From the NCBI GenBank assembly GCA_024236015.1, contig JACKLK010000008.1:186001-250000 (forward strand): a stretch of DNA of 64,000 nucleotides. Direction: 5' to 3'. Source of the DNA: Rhodoferax sp. (GTDB lineage: Bacteria > Pseudomonadota > Gammaproteobacteria > Burkholderiales > Burkholderiaceae_C). The notes under the pieces were generated by a model. It did no database searches. It worked only from the letters and a program-made list of their open reading frames with translations, and was not told the origin of the DNA. Positions 51,945 through 61,175 of this stretch are shown here, in pieces (position 1 is the stretch's first letter; each line of letters opens with the position of its first letter). The position numbers and the translations under genes were made by a program.

Positions 51945-52805
51945 TCATTTCTTGCCACGCACGTGGGCTTCGAGCTCGATGAAGCTCGGGCGTTCCGTGG
52001 AGAACAACACCTTGCGGCCGAACTCGATCGCGGTGGCCGGGTTGTAGCCCTGCATGCTGGCCAGCAAGGTGGTCTTGATGCACTGCAACTCCTTGCTGGC
52101 ATCTTCGGACTTCTGCTCCAGCAAGCCGCCGAGCGGCTCGACCACGGCGTACGCCAGCAGGATGCCCAGGAAGGTTCCGACCAGCGCCGATGCGATCATG
52201 CCGCCCAGCACCGCCGGCGGCTGCCCGACCGAACCCATGGTGTTGACCACCCCCAGCACCGCGGCCACGATGCCGAATGCCGGCAAGCCGCCCGCCAGCC
52301 GGGCGATGGCGGCGATCGGGGCGTGGGCCTCCTGGTGGTGGGTGTCGATCTCGCTGTCCATCAAGGACTCGATCTCGTGCGCATTGAGGTTGCCCGAGAC
52401 CATCATGCGCAGGTAGTCGGTCATGAACTCGACCACGTGGTGGTCGCCGCCCACGGTCGGGTACTTGTTGAAGATCTCGGATTCACCCGGGGTTTCGACG
52501 TCCTTCTCGATGGCCATCAGGCCTTCCTTGCGGGCCTTTTGCAGGATGTCGTAGAGCAGCGCCATCAGCTCGAGGTAGCGCGTCTTCGTGTATTTGGAGC
52601 TCTTGAGGGCCTGCGGTATCAGCGCGATCGTGGCCTTGAGCACCTTGGGCTGGTTGTTGACCACGAAGGCGCCCAGGGCGGCGCCCAGGATGGTGATCAA
52701 TTCGAATGGCAACGCGGTCAGGATGACGCCGATGTTGCCGCCGTGGAAGATGTAGACGCCAAAGATGCACCCCATGGCGACGACGTAGCCGATGATTACT
52801 AGCAT
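51945..52805 (-). CDS. motA: Flagellar motor stator protein MotA
   Basis: A 286-residue inner membrane protein with four membrane helices. GGLPAFGIVAAVLGVVNTMGSV and ASALVGTFLGILLAYAVVEPLG are the conserved channel helices. Together with MotB it forms the proton-driven stator. A terminator-like hairpin lies between it and flhC. Confidence 0.96.
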   Translation of the reverse strand: MLVIIGYVVAMGCIFGVYIFHGGNIGVILTALPFELITILGAALGAFVVNNQPKVLKATIALIPQALKSSKYTKTRYLELMALLYDILQKARKEGLMAIEKDVETPGESEIFNKYPTVGGDHHVVEFMTDYLRMMVSGNLNAHEIESLMDSEIDTHHQEAHAPIAAIARLAGGLPAFGIVAAVLGVVNTMGSVGQPPAVLGGMIASALVGTFLGILLAYAVVEPLGGLLEQKSEDASKELQCIKTTLLASMQGYNPATAIEFGRKVLFSTERPSFIELEAHVRGKK

Positions 52806-52904
52806 GTGTGCGGGGCAGGTACGGGAGGCATCGCCGATGGGTCAACATCGGCACGGTGTGGTGTTGGCCCATTCTATGTAACTGCGCGGGGCCCAAAACG
52901 CGAA

Positions 52905-52926
52905 AAGGGCCTCGAATGAGGCCCTT
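52905..52926 (-). terminator. Intrinsic terminator between flhDC and motA
   Basis: AAGGGCCTC/GAGGCCCTT form a perfect 9-bp stem with a four-base loop at 52905-52926; on the minus strand it is followed by TTTT. It lies 44 bases past the flhC stop, so it can end flhDC transcription before motAB. Confidence 0.72.
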
Positions 52927-52969
52927 AATGCGGGTTTCACGGCGTCCGGTCCGCGCCGGCGCGTTGCGG

Positions 52970-53506
52970 TCAGTGCAGCAGGATGCCGCCGGCGGCGGTG
53001 CTTTTGCCCGCCCGCGCCGGTGGTTCGCACAGCCCGCAGACGAAGTGCCGGGCGTTCTCGTAGGGCTCCGTCACGAAATGGCCGCCGCAGCGCGAGCAGC
53101 GCGTCATGGTCAGCATCTGGTTGTTGACGAACTTGACCAGGCGCCAGGCACGGGTGATCGACAGCAGGGGTTCGACGGCGCAGCAGGTGATCTGTTCAGT
53201 GTACAGCTTGTAGGCCTTCATGACCGCGTCGATGTCCTCCAGCGCGCTGACCTTGCACAGGTACTCGTAGGTGTTGAGGAACAACGAGGCGTGGATGTTG
53301 GGTTGCCAGGTCAGGAACCAGTCGGTGGAGAAGGGCAGTTGCCCCTTCGACGGCGAGCGCCCGGCCACTTCCTTGTACAGCCGCAGCAGCCGCTCGTAGG
53401 ACAGGCTGGTCTCGCTTTCGAGCACCTGCAGACGGGCGCCCAGCTCGATCAATGCGACCGCGCGGCTGATCTCGCGCGATTCGTTCAGAACACTTTTGCT
53501 AGCCAT
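52970..53506 (-). CDS. flhC: Flagellar master regulator subunit FlhC
   Basis: A 178-residue DNA-binding partner of FlhD. The C-terminal zinc-binding cysteines are in TRCSRCGGHFV and HFVCGLCEPP; the helical N-terminal part has ARLQVLESETSLSYERLLRLYKE. FlhD4C2 activates class 2 flagellar genes. It follows flhD by 44 bases. Confidence 0.95.
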   Translation of the reverse strand: MASKSVLNESREISRAVALIELGARLQVLESETSLSYERLLRLYKEVAGRSPSKGQLPFSTDWFLTWQPNIHASLFLNTYEYLCKVSALEDIDAVMKAYKLYTEQITCCAVEPLLSITRAWRLVKFVNNQMLTMTRCSRCGGHFVTEPYENARHFVCGLCEPPARAGKSTAAGGILLH

Positions 53507-53550
53507 GGTGTTGCGCTTCTCCTGGTCGGTGGTTGCGTGTCAGGGAAACC

Positions 53551-53877
53551 CTACAAGGTCTCTGCGAAACGACCCGACATCAGGATGCTGGCGTGCAGCC
53601 GGCTGGTGGCGTCGTTGTTGACCTTGCTGGTGGTGTGATTGGTCAGCAGGTTCCAGACGATGTCGTCGTCGACGCGGAATCGGCACAGCAGCATGTTGCC
53701 CGATGCGATCTTGAGAATCTGTGCCGGCGACAGGTCCGCGATCAGGTCGGCCGACTCCTCCGACATGCCCAGGCGGAACAGCGCCTCTGCGCGGTCGGAG
53801 CGGATCAGGTTCTGGGCGAGCATCAGGTATGTCAGATTGGCTTCGCGGATCTCGGCAAGTATCTGGTCGTTGGTCAT
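53551..53877 (-). CDS. flhD: Flagellar master regulator subunit FlhD
   Basis: A 108-residue helical protein beginning MTNDQILAEIREANLTYL, followed by MLAQNLIRSDRAEALFRLG and LSPAQILKIASGNMLLCRFR. ATG 53875-53877 has AGAGAGGACA upstream. Divergent from the OGT-like gene across about 277 bases, part of which must hold the flhDC promoter; I cannot assign the boxes with confidence. Confidence 0.94.
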   Translation of the reverse strand: MTNDQILAEIREANLTYLMLAQNLIRSDRAEALFRLGMSEESADLIADLSPAQILKIASGNMLLCRFRVDDDIVWNLLTNHTTSKVNNDATSRLHASILMSGRFAETL

Positions 53878-54154
53878 GAAGGTGTCCTCTCTGTGTCGCG
53901 ACATCGCTGTGCATCGCATGGGGCGATTCTGAACAGTGGTCAAAAAACTTGAATCGGCAAACGGATGTGTCTCTTGTCAGGTTTTGTGACCTTGATGTAA
54001 GGGTATTGCGGAGGCGGACCGCGTGCCTTCGGGAATTGCGCGTGAAACAGCGGGCTTTTCGGTTGATCGCTGCCAGGCGGCGGGCCTATGCTCTTGCGTG
54101 TCCTGTTGCGCGGCAATCCGTGGATGGGAGCGCTCCGATATCCGGCCTGCCAGA

Positions 54155-56554
54155 ATGAACCGCACCATGACCCTCCCCCCGCACACCGAAGCGGCATCGG
54201 CCGAATCCCCCGGCGCCGACGGACTGCACGTGCTGCTGGCCCGTGCGGTCGGCCAGGCCATGGAGCTGGCCGTGGCCAGCCACCGGGCGGGCGACCTGCC
54301 CGCGGCCCGGCAGATGTACCTGTCGGTGTTGGAGCTGGCGCCCGATCAGCCCGATGCCCACCACAACCTGGCGGCGCTGGACCATCAGTCGGGCGACGCC
54401 GCCGCCGGCCTGCCGCACTTTCGCCGGGCGCTGGAGATCGATCCGGGCAACGAGACCTACTGGAGCAGCCTGTTCGAGGCCTTGCTCGATGCCGGCGCGC
54501 TGGACGAGGCGACGGCCTTGCTGGAGCAGCGCGCACGCGGCGGCATGCCGGCTGCCGAACTGGACGAGCGGGTCGCACGCGTGGTGGCGTTGCGCCGCGC
54601 CGGCTTGAACTCGCGAGCGACGCCTGCGGCGCAGCGGGCGAGCGACAAGCAGGTGCGCGTGATCAAGGACCTGTTCCGTCGCGAGCAACTCGACGAGGTG
54701 GTCACGCGGGCCGGTGCGCTGACGCAGCGCCACCCGGGCGATCCGTTCGGCTGGAAGGCGCTGGGCGCTGCGCTGGTGAACCTGGACCGCAAGGACGATG
54801 CGTTGGCGCCGCTGGCGCGTGCCGTGGCGCTGGCGCCCGGGGACGTCAGCGCGCTGAGCAATTTCGCCTTCGCATTGCAGAACCGGGGCCGTCCGGTCGA
54901 GGCGCAATGCCATCTGCAACTCGCCTTGACGATACAGCCGGATTTCGCCTCGGCCCTGGTCAACATGGGGGCCACCATGCTGAGCCAGAACCGATACCCG
55001 GAGGCTGCCGCCTTCTATCGGCGGGGTCTGGAGGTCGAGCCGGGCTACGTTCCGGCCCACAGCCACCTGGCGCAGGTCGACGAGGAGCAGGGGCGGCTGG
55101 TGGACGCGGCGGAAGGTTACCGTCGCACCCTGGACATGCTGGCGCAAGGTCCGGCGCAGCAGGCCGGCGTGCGCACCGACACCACGCAGGCCAATGCCCA
55201 CCAGGGGCTCAGCAACGTGATGGCCAAGCTGGCCGATTTCGGCAGCGTGGTGGCCCAGTCCGATGCCGCGCTGGCGCTGTTGCCGCAGGACCGCGTGTTG
55301 TGGGAGAAGCGCCTGTATGCGTTCTCCTACCATCCCGACCTCGCCGTGGACGACATCTTTGCCGAGTTCGTGCGCTGGGGCGACCTGCATCCCCGTCCGG
55401 CGACCGATTTCTCGCGGCACGACCGCACGCCGGGGCGGCGGCTCAAGGTGGCTTATGTGTCGCCGGATTTCCGCCGCCATACGTCGCGGTTCTATTTCCA
55501 TCCCCTGTTCGCCAACCACGACCATGCGCAGCTCGAGCTGTTCGCCTATTCGAACGTGCGCGCCGAAGATGCCTTCACGCGCAAGTTCCGGCAATGCTTC
55601 GACCACTGGCGCGACATCCGCGACCGCAGCGACGAAGAGGTGGCGCAGATGGCGCGCGACGACGGCATCGACATCCTGGTCGACTGCTGCAACCACATGC
55701 GCGACGACCGGCTCGGCGTGTTCGCGCTCAAACCCGCGCCGGTGCAGGTGACCTGGCTGGGGGCGGCCTGGACCACGGGCCTCGCCACGGTCGACTACGT
55801 GCTGTACGACCAGTATCTCGCGCCACCCGAGACCATCGCGCGCGAGACCATCGTGCGCCTGCCGCACTGCTTCGCCGCCTACGATCCGCTGGCCGCCTCC
55901 GACGCGCCCCGTCCGCCGCCGTGCCTGCGCAACGGTTACGTGACGTTCGCCTATTCGGGTCGCACCGAGCGGCTCAACCATCACACGTTCCGCGTCTGGG
56001 GCGAGATCCTGCGCCGCATGCCCGGTGCCCGGCTGGTGCTGGACTTCAAGCATTTCACGGATCCGCGCAACCAGGCGTATTTCGTGCGCCTGATGCGCGA
56101 GCAGGGCGTCGACACGGACCGGGTCGACATGCGCAACAGCAGCAACATCTTCACCGGCCTGCACGACTTCGACATCGTGCTCGACAGCTTTCCGCACAGC
56201 GGCGGCACCATGCTGGTCGATGCCTTGTGGATGGGGGTGCCGACACTCACGCTGGCGGGGCGCCCGCCGCTGGGGCGCATCGGATCGACCTTCATGATGA
56301 ACCTCGGCCTGCCCGAGTGGATCGCGCAGGATGAAGCCGGGTTCGTCGACAAGGCGGTGGCGTTCGCCAGCGACCCCCAGGCACTGGCCCGCCTGCGTGC
56401 CGGCATGCGCGAACGCATGCTGAACTCGCCGTTCATGGACGGCCCGGGGTTCTCGCGCGCCGTCGAGTGGGCCTTTCGCGCCATGTGGACCCGGTATTGC
56501 CAGGGCTTGCCTGCCCAGGCCATCGACGTGCCGTCCCAAGCGCGTGCCGCGTGA
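54155..56554 (+). CDS. TPR/SPINDLY-type O-GlcNAc-transferase-like glycosyltransferase
   Basis: About 799 residues. The N-terminal half is TPR repeats (HHNLAALDHQSGDAAAGLPHF, ALGAALVNLDRKDDALAPLARA, NMGATMLSQNRYPEAAAFYRRG). The C-terminal half is the GT41 catalytic region with RRLKVAYVSPDFRRHTSRF, PVQVTWLGAAWTTGL and PHSGGTMLVDALWMGVPTLTLAG. GT41 enzymes attach sugars to Ser/Thr of proteins. Position between flagellar regulators and flagellins, beside sugar genes, makes flagellin the likely acceptor. ATG 54155 or 54167 is the likely start. Confidence 0.88.
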   Translation: MNRTMTLPPHTEAASAESPGADGLHVLLARAVGQAMELAVASHRAGDLPAARQMYLSVLELAPDQPDAHHNLAALDHQSGDAAAGLPHFRRALEIDPGNETYWSSLFEALLDAGALDEATALLEQRARGGMPAAELDERVARVVALRRAGLNSRATPAAQRASDKQVRVIKDLFRREQLDEVVTRAGALTQRHPGDPFGWKALGAALVNLDRKDDALAPLARAVALAPGDVSALSNFAFALQNRGRPVEAQCHLQLALTIQPDFASALVNMGATMLSQNRYPEAAAFYRRGLEVEPGYVPAHSHLAQVDEEQGRLVDAAEGYRRTLDMLAQGPAQQAGVRTDTTQANAHQGLSNVMAKLADFGSVVAQSDAALALLPQDRVLWEKRLYAFSYHPDLAVDDIFAEFVRWGDLHPRPATDFSRHDRTPGRRLKVAYVSPDFRRHTSRFYFHPLFANHDHAQLELFAYSNVRAEDAFTRKFRQCFDHWRDIRDRSDEEVAQMARDDGIDILVDCCNHMRDDRLGVFALKPAPVQVTWLGAAWTTGLATVDYVLYDQYLAPPETIARETIVRLPHCFAAYDPLAASDAPRPPPCLRNGYVTFAYSGRTERLNHHTFRVWGEILRRMPGARLVLDFKHFTDPRNQAYFVRLMREQGVDTDRVDMRNSSNIFTGLHDFDIVLDSFPHSGGTMLVDALWMGVPTLTLAGRPPLGRIGSTFMMNLGLPEWIAQDEAGFVDKAVAFASDPQALARLRAGMRERMLNSPFMDGPGFSRAVEWAFRAMWTRYCQGLPAQAIDVPSQARAA

Positions 56555-56665
56555 TGGCGGCCGGGCGTCCCGCCGGTGGCCTGCGCGACCGGCCGCAGCG
56601 GCCGTGTGCCGAGCCGCCCGCCGCTTTCGGTGCACACTTGCAGGTTTCACCATCGGAGCCGATTC

Positions 56666-57226
56666 TTGCCTGACCTGGACCTGTCACCCACGCCGCTGCC
56701 GGGCGTCATGCTGGTACGCCGGCGACCGCATGCGGACGAGCGCGGCAGTTTTGCCCGCCTGTTCTGTGCCGATGCGCTGGCCCCGGTCGGGTGGCAGGGG
56801 CCGATCGCCCAGATCAACCACAGCCGGACCACGGCACGTGGCACGGTGCGCGGATTGCACTACCAGCATGCCCCGGCGGCGGAGATGAAGCTGGTCAGCT
56901 GCGTGCACGGCCAGGTGTGGGACGTCGCGGTGGATCTGCGCCGCGATTCCCCGACCTTCCTGCGCTGGCATGCCCAGGTTCTGTCTCCCGAGCTTGCGGT
57001 CGCGATGCTGATTCCGCCGGGTTGCGCGCATGGTTTCCAGGCCTTGAGCGACGACGTGCAGCTGATCTATTGCCATTCCGTGCCCTTTGCGCCGCAGCTC
57101 CAGGGCGGCGTGTCCGCGGCCGATCCGCGCCTGGCCATCGCCTGGCCCCTGCCGATCGCCAGGATGTCGGAGCGCGACGCATCGCTGCCGCCGCTGGCGC
57201 ATGGTTTTGCGGGGCTCGCTTCATGA
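56666..57226 (+). CDS. dTDP-4-dehydrorhamnose 3,5-epimerase-like (RmlC) protein
   Basis: About 186 residues of the RmlC cupin fold: HADERGSFARLFC, NHSRTTARGTVRGLHYQ, MKLVSCVHGQVWDVAVDLRRDSPTF, PPGCAHGFQALSDDVQLIY. It probably epimerises a nucleotide-activated 4-keto-deoxysugar. TTG 56666 after GGAG gives a full N-terminus; ATG 56708 would cut into the domain. It overlaps the next gene by four bases. Confidence 0.85.
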   Translation: MPDLDLSPTPLPGVMLVRRRPHADERGSFARLFCADALAPVGWQGPIAQINHSRTTARGTVRGLHYQHAPAAEMKLVSCVHGQVWDVAVDLRRDSPTFLRWHAQVLSPELAVAMLIPPGCAHGFQALSDDVQLIYCHSVPFAPQLQGGVSAADPRLAIAWPLPIARMSERDASLPPLAHGFAGLAS

Positions 57227-58452
57227 AGTGCCGGCACTGTGGCGCCGCGCTCGATCTCGCGATGCTGGACCTCGGCCATGCGCCGCCGTCCAATGCGTTC
57301 CTCGATGCGGATCGCCTGCGCGCGCCCGAAGCCTGGTATCCGCTGCGGGTGCTGGTCTGCCAGAGCTGCTGGCTGGTGCAGACGCAGGAACATGACGCGG
57401 ACAGCGCGCTGTTCGGCGACGACTATGCGTACTTCAGCAGTTATTCGAGCTCCTGGCTGAACCATGCACAAACCTACGTCGCGTCCATGATCGAGCGGCT
57501 GCGACTGGGGCCGCAACACCGGGTGGTGGAGGTCGCCGCCAACGACGGCTACCTGCTGCAATACGTGCAGCAGGCCGGCGTGCCGTGTTACGGCGTGGAG
57601 CCCACCGCCGGCACGGCGGCGGTGGCGCTGGGCAAGGGGCTGGAGGTCGTGCAGGCGTTCTTCGGTGTCGAGCTGGCGCGCCGCCTGCGCGAGCAGGGGC
57701 GCGAGGCGGACCTGATGGTGGCCAACAACGTGCTGGCCCATGTGCCGGACATCAACGACTTCGTGGCCGGATTCGCCGAATTGCTGCAGCCCGATGGTGT
57801 GGCCACGTTCGAGTTTGCACACCTGTTGCAGATGGTCCAGGGGTGCCAGTTCGACACCGCGTACCACGAGCATTTCTATTACCTGTCGTTGACGGCGGTC
57901 GAACGGATCTTCGCCGCCAATGGCCTGGTGGTGACGGATGTGCAGAACCTGCCGACCCACGGCGGCAGCCTGCGCGTGTTTGCGCAGCGCAGCGATACCG
58001 GCCGGGCCGTGCGCGGTCCGGCCGTGGATGCATTGCTGGCGCACGAGCGGGCGATGGGTATCCAGGATCCGGCGTTTTATGCCGATTTCCAGTGCCAGGC
58101 CATCCGCATCAAGCACGAGCTGCTGGCCTACCTGCTGCAATGCCGGCGCGACGGCATCTCGGTCGCCGCCTACGGCGCGGCGGCCAAGGGCAATACGCTG
58201 CTGAACTTCGCCGGCGTGCGCGCCGACCTGCTGCCGTTCGTCGTGGACCGCAGCCCGTCCAAGCAGGGCCGTTACCTGCCGGGCAGCCGCATACCGGTGC
58301 TCGATGAGTCCGCTCTGGAACGGTACCGGCCGGATCGGATCCTGATCCTGCCCTGGAACCTGCAGCCCGAGCTGGTGCGCCAGCTGGCCTATACCCGGCA
58401 ATGGGGTGCCCGGCTCGTCACCGCGGTGCCGCGGCTCGAAGAGCTGGCATGA
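57223..58452 (+). CDS. Sugar C-methyltransferase (TylCIII/NovU family)
   Basis: A 409-residue protein with an N-terminal zinc site (CRHCGAALDLAMLDLGHAPPSNAF and LVCQSCW), a SAM-binding core (VVEVAANDGYLLQYVQQAG, NNVLAHVPDINDFV) and the C-terminal YGAAAKGNTLLNFAG region of this family. It adds a branching methyl to a nucleotide-bound 4-keto-sugar. Start ATGA overlaps the epimerase stop. Confidence 0.87.
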   Translation: MKCRHCGAALDLAMLDLGHAPPSNAFLDADRLRAPEAWYPLRVLVCQSCWLVQTQEHDADSALFGDDYAYFSSYSSSWLNHAQTYVASMIERLRLGPQHRVVEVAANDGYLLQYVQQAGVPCYGVEPTAGTAAVALGKGLEVVQAFFGVELARRLREQGREADLMVANNVLAHVPDINDFVAGFAELLQPDGVATFEFAHLLQMVQGCQFDTAYHEHFYYLSLTAVERIFAANGLVVTDVQNLPTHGGSLRVFAQRSDTGRAVRGPAVDALLAHERAMGIQDPAFYADFQCQAIRIKHELLAYLLQCRRDGISVAAYGAAAKGNTLLNFAGVRADLLPFVVDRSPSKQGRYLPGSRIPVLDESALERYRPDRILILPWNLQPELVRQLAYTRQWGARLVTAVPRLEELA

Positions 58453-58509
58453 TCGGACGAGGAAGGCGGCGGGCGGTCCGTTGCCGCGATACGGATGGGA
58501 GGTGTGGTC

Positions 58510-59622
58510 ATGGCTGAGCGTATTCCCTATACCCGGCCGTCGGTTACCGCGCGCGAATCCGGTTATGTGACGGATGCCGCCGTCAACGGGTGGGGCGCGC
58601 ATTGCTACGACTACATCGAGCGCTTCGAAGCGGCTTTCCGCGACCACCTGGGCAGCCGGTTCGCCGTCGCCACCTCGAGCTGTACCGGCGCCATGCATCT
58701 GGGGCTGGCCGCGCTGGGCATCGGGCCCGGTGACGAGGTGATCCTGGCCGACAGCAACTGGATCGCCACGGTCGCGCCGGTCGTGCATCTCGGCGCACGA
58801 CCGGTCTTCGTCGACATCCTGCCCGACAGCTGGTGCCTGGATCCGGACAAGGTCCGCGAGGCCATCACGCCGCGGACCCGGGCCATCATCGCGGTGCACC
58901 TGTACGGCAACGTCTGCGACATGGATCGGCTGCTGGCGATCGGCAATGAACACGGCATCGCGGTGATCGAGGACGCGGCCGAGGCCGTCGGCTCGCGCCA
59001 CCGGGGACGGGCGGCCGGGTCGCTGGGGACGTTCGGCACCTTCTCGTTCCACGGCACGAAGACCGTCTCGACCGGCGAAGGCGGCATGTTCGTCACGGAC
59101 GATGCCGCGCTGCATGAGACGGTGCTGACCCTGTCCAACCACGGCCGCGCGCGCACGCAGACGCGGCAGTTCTGGCCCGATCGCGTGGGGTTCAAGTACA
59201 AGATGTCGAATCTGCAGGCCGCGATGGGCTGCGCGCAGATCGAGCGGATCGACGAGCTGGTGGCCCGCAAGCGCGCGGTCTTCGACCACTATGCCCGGCA
59301 GCTCGAGGGACTTGCCGGGCTTGCGCTCAATCCGGAACCGAGCGGCATGGTCAATGGCTACTGGATGCCGACCGTGGTGTTCGACCGGGAGACCGGCGTG
59401 ACGCGGGAGTCGCTGTGTGCGGCCTTCGCCCACGCCAACATCGATGCGCGGGTGTTTTTCCATCCCTTGTCCGGATTGCCGATGTTCGAGGACCGGCCCG
59501 GCAACACCTGGGCCTGGGACATCCCGACCCGGGCCATCAACCTGCCGAGTTTTCACGACATGACGCAGCCGCAGCAGGAGCGGGTCGTCGACGTGGTTCG
59601 CCAGGTCCTGAAAGCGAGTTGA
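58510..59622 (+). CDS. DegT/DnrJ/EryC1/StrS sugar aminotransferase
   Basis: A 370-residue PLP enzyme similar to perosamine synthetase. Motifs: ATSSCTGAMHLGLAALGIGPGDEV, HLYGNVCDMD, IEDAAEAVGS, SFHGTKTVSTGEGG with the PLP lysine, and GFKYKMSNLQAAMG. It would transfer an amino group to a 4-keto-6-deoxy sugar nucleotide. ATG 58510 has GGGAGG eight bases upstream. Confidence 0.9.
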   Translation: MAERIPYTRPSVTARESGYVTDAAVNGWGAHCYDYIERFEAAFRDHLGSRFAVATSSCTGAMHLGLAALGIGPGDEVILADSNWIATVAPVVHLGARPVFVDILPDSWCLDPDKVREAITPRTRAIIAVHLYGNVCDMDRLLAIGNEHGIAVIEDAAEAVGSRHRGRAAGSLGTFGTFSFHGTKTVSTGEGGMFVTDDAALHETVLTLSNHGRARTQTRQFWPDRVGFKYKMSNLQAAMGCAQIERIDELVARKRAVFDHYARQLEGLAGLALNPEPSGMVNGYWMPTVVFDRETGVTRESLCAAFAHANIDARVFFHPLSGLPMFEDRPGNTWAWDIPTRAINLPSFHDMTQPQQERVVDVVRQVLKAS

Positions 59623-59626
59623 CACG

Positions 59627-60415
59627 ATGTTGGATTTCGACGGCATCCGGAACTACTGGGACACCCGTGCTTCGGGCGACAGCAGTGCGCAATCGACGAC
59701 CCAGGACGTCTACCTGCGCGAGATCGAATACCGCGTGCTGGCCGAACGTGTCGGCCGCCTGCGGCCTGCGCGTGTGGCCGACGTGGGTTGTGGCGACGGC
59801 CGCACGACGCTGCGCCTGGCCGCCGGCTGCCCGGACCTGGCCTTCGAGGGCTACGACTATGCGGCGTCGATGATCGACAACGCCCGCGCCAGCGGCACGG
59901 CCCCGTCGGTGGCCAACGTCCGGTTCGCGCAGCGCGACATCATGGACGGCCTGCCCGAACGATTCGACCTGGTCTACACCACCCGGTGCCTGATCAACCT
60001 GCCGTCATGGGACATGCAGATGGCTGCGCTGCGCCATATCCATGCCGGGTTGGCCGACGGCGGGACGTACCTGATGGTCGAGAACTTCCAGGAAGGCCAC
60101 GACAACTTCAACGCGGTGCGGCGGGCCTACGGACTGCCCGAGATCGCGGTGCGGCCGCACAACTTCTTCTTTCAGCGCCCGCGGCTGATCGATTTCATGG
60201 CGCCGCTGTTCGCGCTGCGGGAGGAGCTGAACATCAGCAGCACCTATTACCTGACCAGCCGGGTGATCTATGCGCGGATCTGTGCGGACCAGGGCGCGAC
60301 GCCCGATTATTTCGACGACCACCATCGCCTGGCCGCGGGCCTGCCGTTTGCCGGCGAGTTCGGCCCGGTGCGCCTGCTCGTGTTCGAGAAGAAGGCCCCG
60401 GAGGCGGGGCGATGA
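59627..60415 (+). CDS. Class I SAM-dependent methyltransferase
   Basis: A 262-residue protein. RPARVADVGCGDGRTTLRLA is motif I of SAM binding; DLVYTTRCLINLPSWDMQ is motif IV-like. Likely O- or N-methylation of the sugar made by neighbouring enzymes. It is 4 bases after the aminotransferase gene and its stop overlaps the next start. Confidence 0.85.
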   Translation: MLDFDGIRNYWDTRASGDSSAQSTTQDVYLREIEYRVLAERVGRLRPARVADVGCGDGRTTLRLAAGCPDLAFEGYDYAASMIDNARASGTAPSVANVRFAQRDIMDGLPERFDLVYTTRCLINLPSWDMQMAALRHIHAGLADGGTYLMVENFQEGHDNFNAVRRAYGLPEIAVRPHNFFFQRPRLIDFMAPLFALREELNISSTYYLTSRVIYARICADQGATPDYFDDHHRLAAGLPFAGEFGPVRLLVFEKKAPEAGR

Positions 60416-61149
60416 GCCATGACGACGTGGTGCGGCGCAACATCGCGGCGCTGGGACAGGACACGGCGCTGCAGGCACGCTCGATCGACTGGGTGCGCGA
60501 CAGCGCGGCCCATGGTTATTCGTACAACTTCTCCTGGATGGGCCGGCCCGTCATCCAGTATCCGCAGGACATGGTGGCCATGCAGGAGATCATCTGGTCG
60601 GTGCAGCCGGACCTGGTGATCGAGACCGGCATCGCGCATGGCGGCTCGCTGGTCTACTACGCGGCGCTGCTCGAGCTCAATGCGGCCTGCGGGGGGCCGC
60701 AGGACGCGGCGGTGCTGGGCATCGACATCGAGATCCGGCCCCACAACCGGGCCGCCATCGAGGCGCATCCGCTGTTTCGCCGCATGGCGCTGATCGAAGG
60801 CTCCAGCGTGGACCCGGTCGTCGTCGACGCCGTATGCCGGCGCGCGCGCCAGGCCCGCCGTGTGCTGGTGTGCCTGGACAGCAACCACGCACACGCGCAC
60901 GTGCTGGCCGAACTCGAGGCCTATGCGCCGCTGGTGTCGGTCGGCAGTTATTGCGTGGTGTTCGACACCATCGTCGAGGATCTGCCCAAGAACCTGTATC
61001 CGCAGCGGCCATGGGGGCCGGGTGACAACCCGCGCACGGCGGTGCGGCAATATCTTGCATCACATGCCGAATTCGAGGTGGATCGGCGCATCGACCACAA
61101 GCTGCTGATCAGCGTGGCGCCGGGAGGGTACCTGCGGCGGATCCGCTGA
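60412..61149 (+). CDS. CmcI/cephalosporin-hydroxylase-family methyltransferase
   Basis: A 245-residue protein of the CmcI-like family, which includes rhamnosyl O-methyltransferases. Motifs: PDLVIETGIAHGGSLVYYAALLE, VLGIDIEIRPHNR, LVCLDSNHAHAHVLAEL, VGSYCVVFDTIVED. Start ATG 60412 overlaps the previous stop. Probably methylates a deoxysugar, as suggested by its cluster. Confidence 0.85.
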   Translation: MSHDDVVRRNIAALGQDTALQARSIDWVRDSAAHGYSYNFSWMGRPVIQYPQDMVAMQEIIWSVQPDLVIETGIAHGGSLVYYAALLELNAACGGPQDAAVLGIDIEIRPHNRAAIEAHPLFRRMALIEGSSVDPVVVDAVCRRARQARRVLVCLDSNHAHAHVLAELEAYAPLVSVGSYCVVFDTIVEDLPKNLYPQRPWGPGDNPRTAVRQYLASHAEFEVDRRIDHKLLISVAPGGYLRRIR

Positions 61150-61150
61150 G

Positions 61151-61168
61151 CGGCGGCCAGGGCCGCCG
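61151..61168. terminator. Possible bidirectional hairpin between CmcI and flagellin genes
   Basis: CGGCGGCC and GGCCGCCG are inverted repeats two bases apart in the 26-base gap between convergent genes. It could stop transcription from either side, but no T run follows. Confidence 0.35.
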
Positions 61169-61175
61169 ACGCGCG

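Noticed and set aside
53944..53970. CCGATTCAAGTTTT sequence upstream of flhD
   Set aside because: A TCAAGTTT half is present, but nothing like GCCGATAA follows at the required distance.
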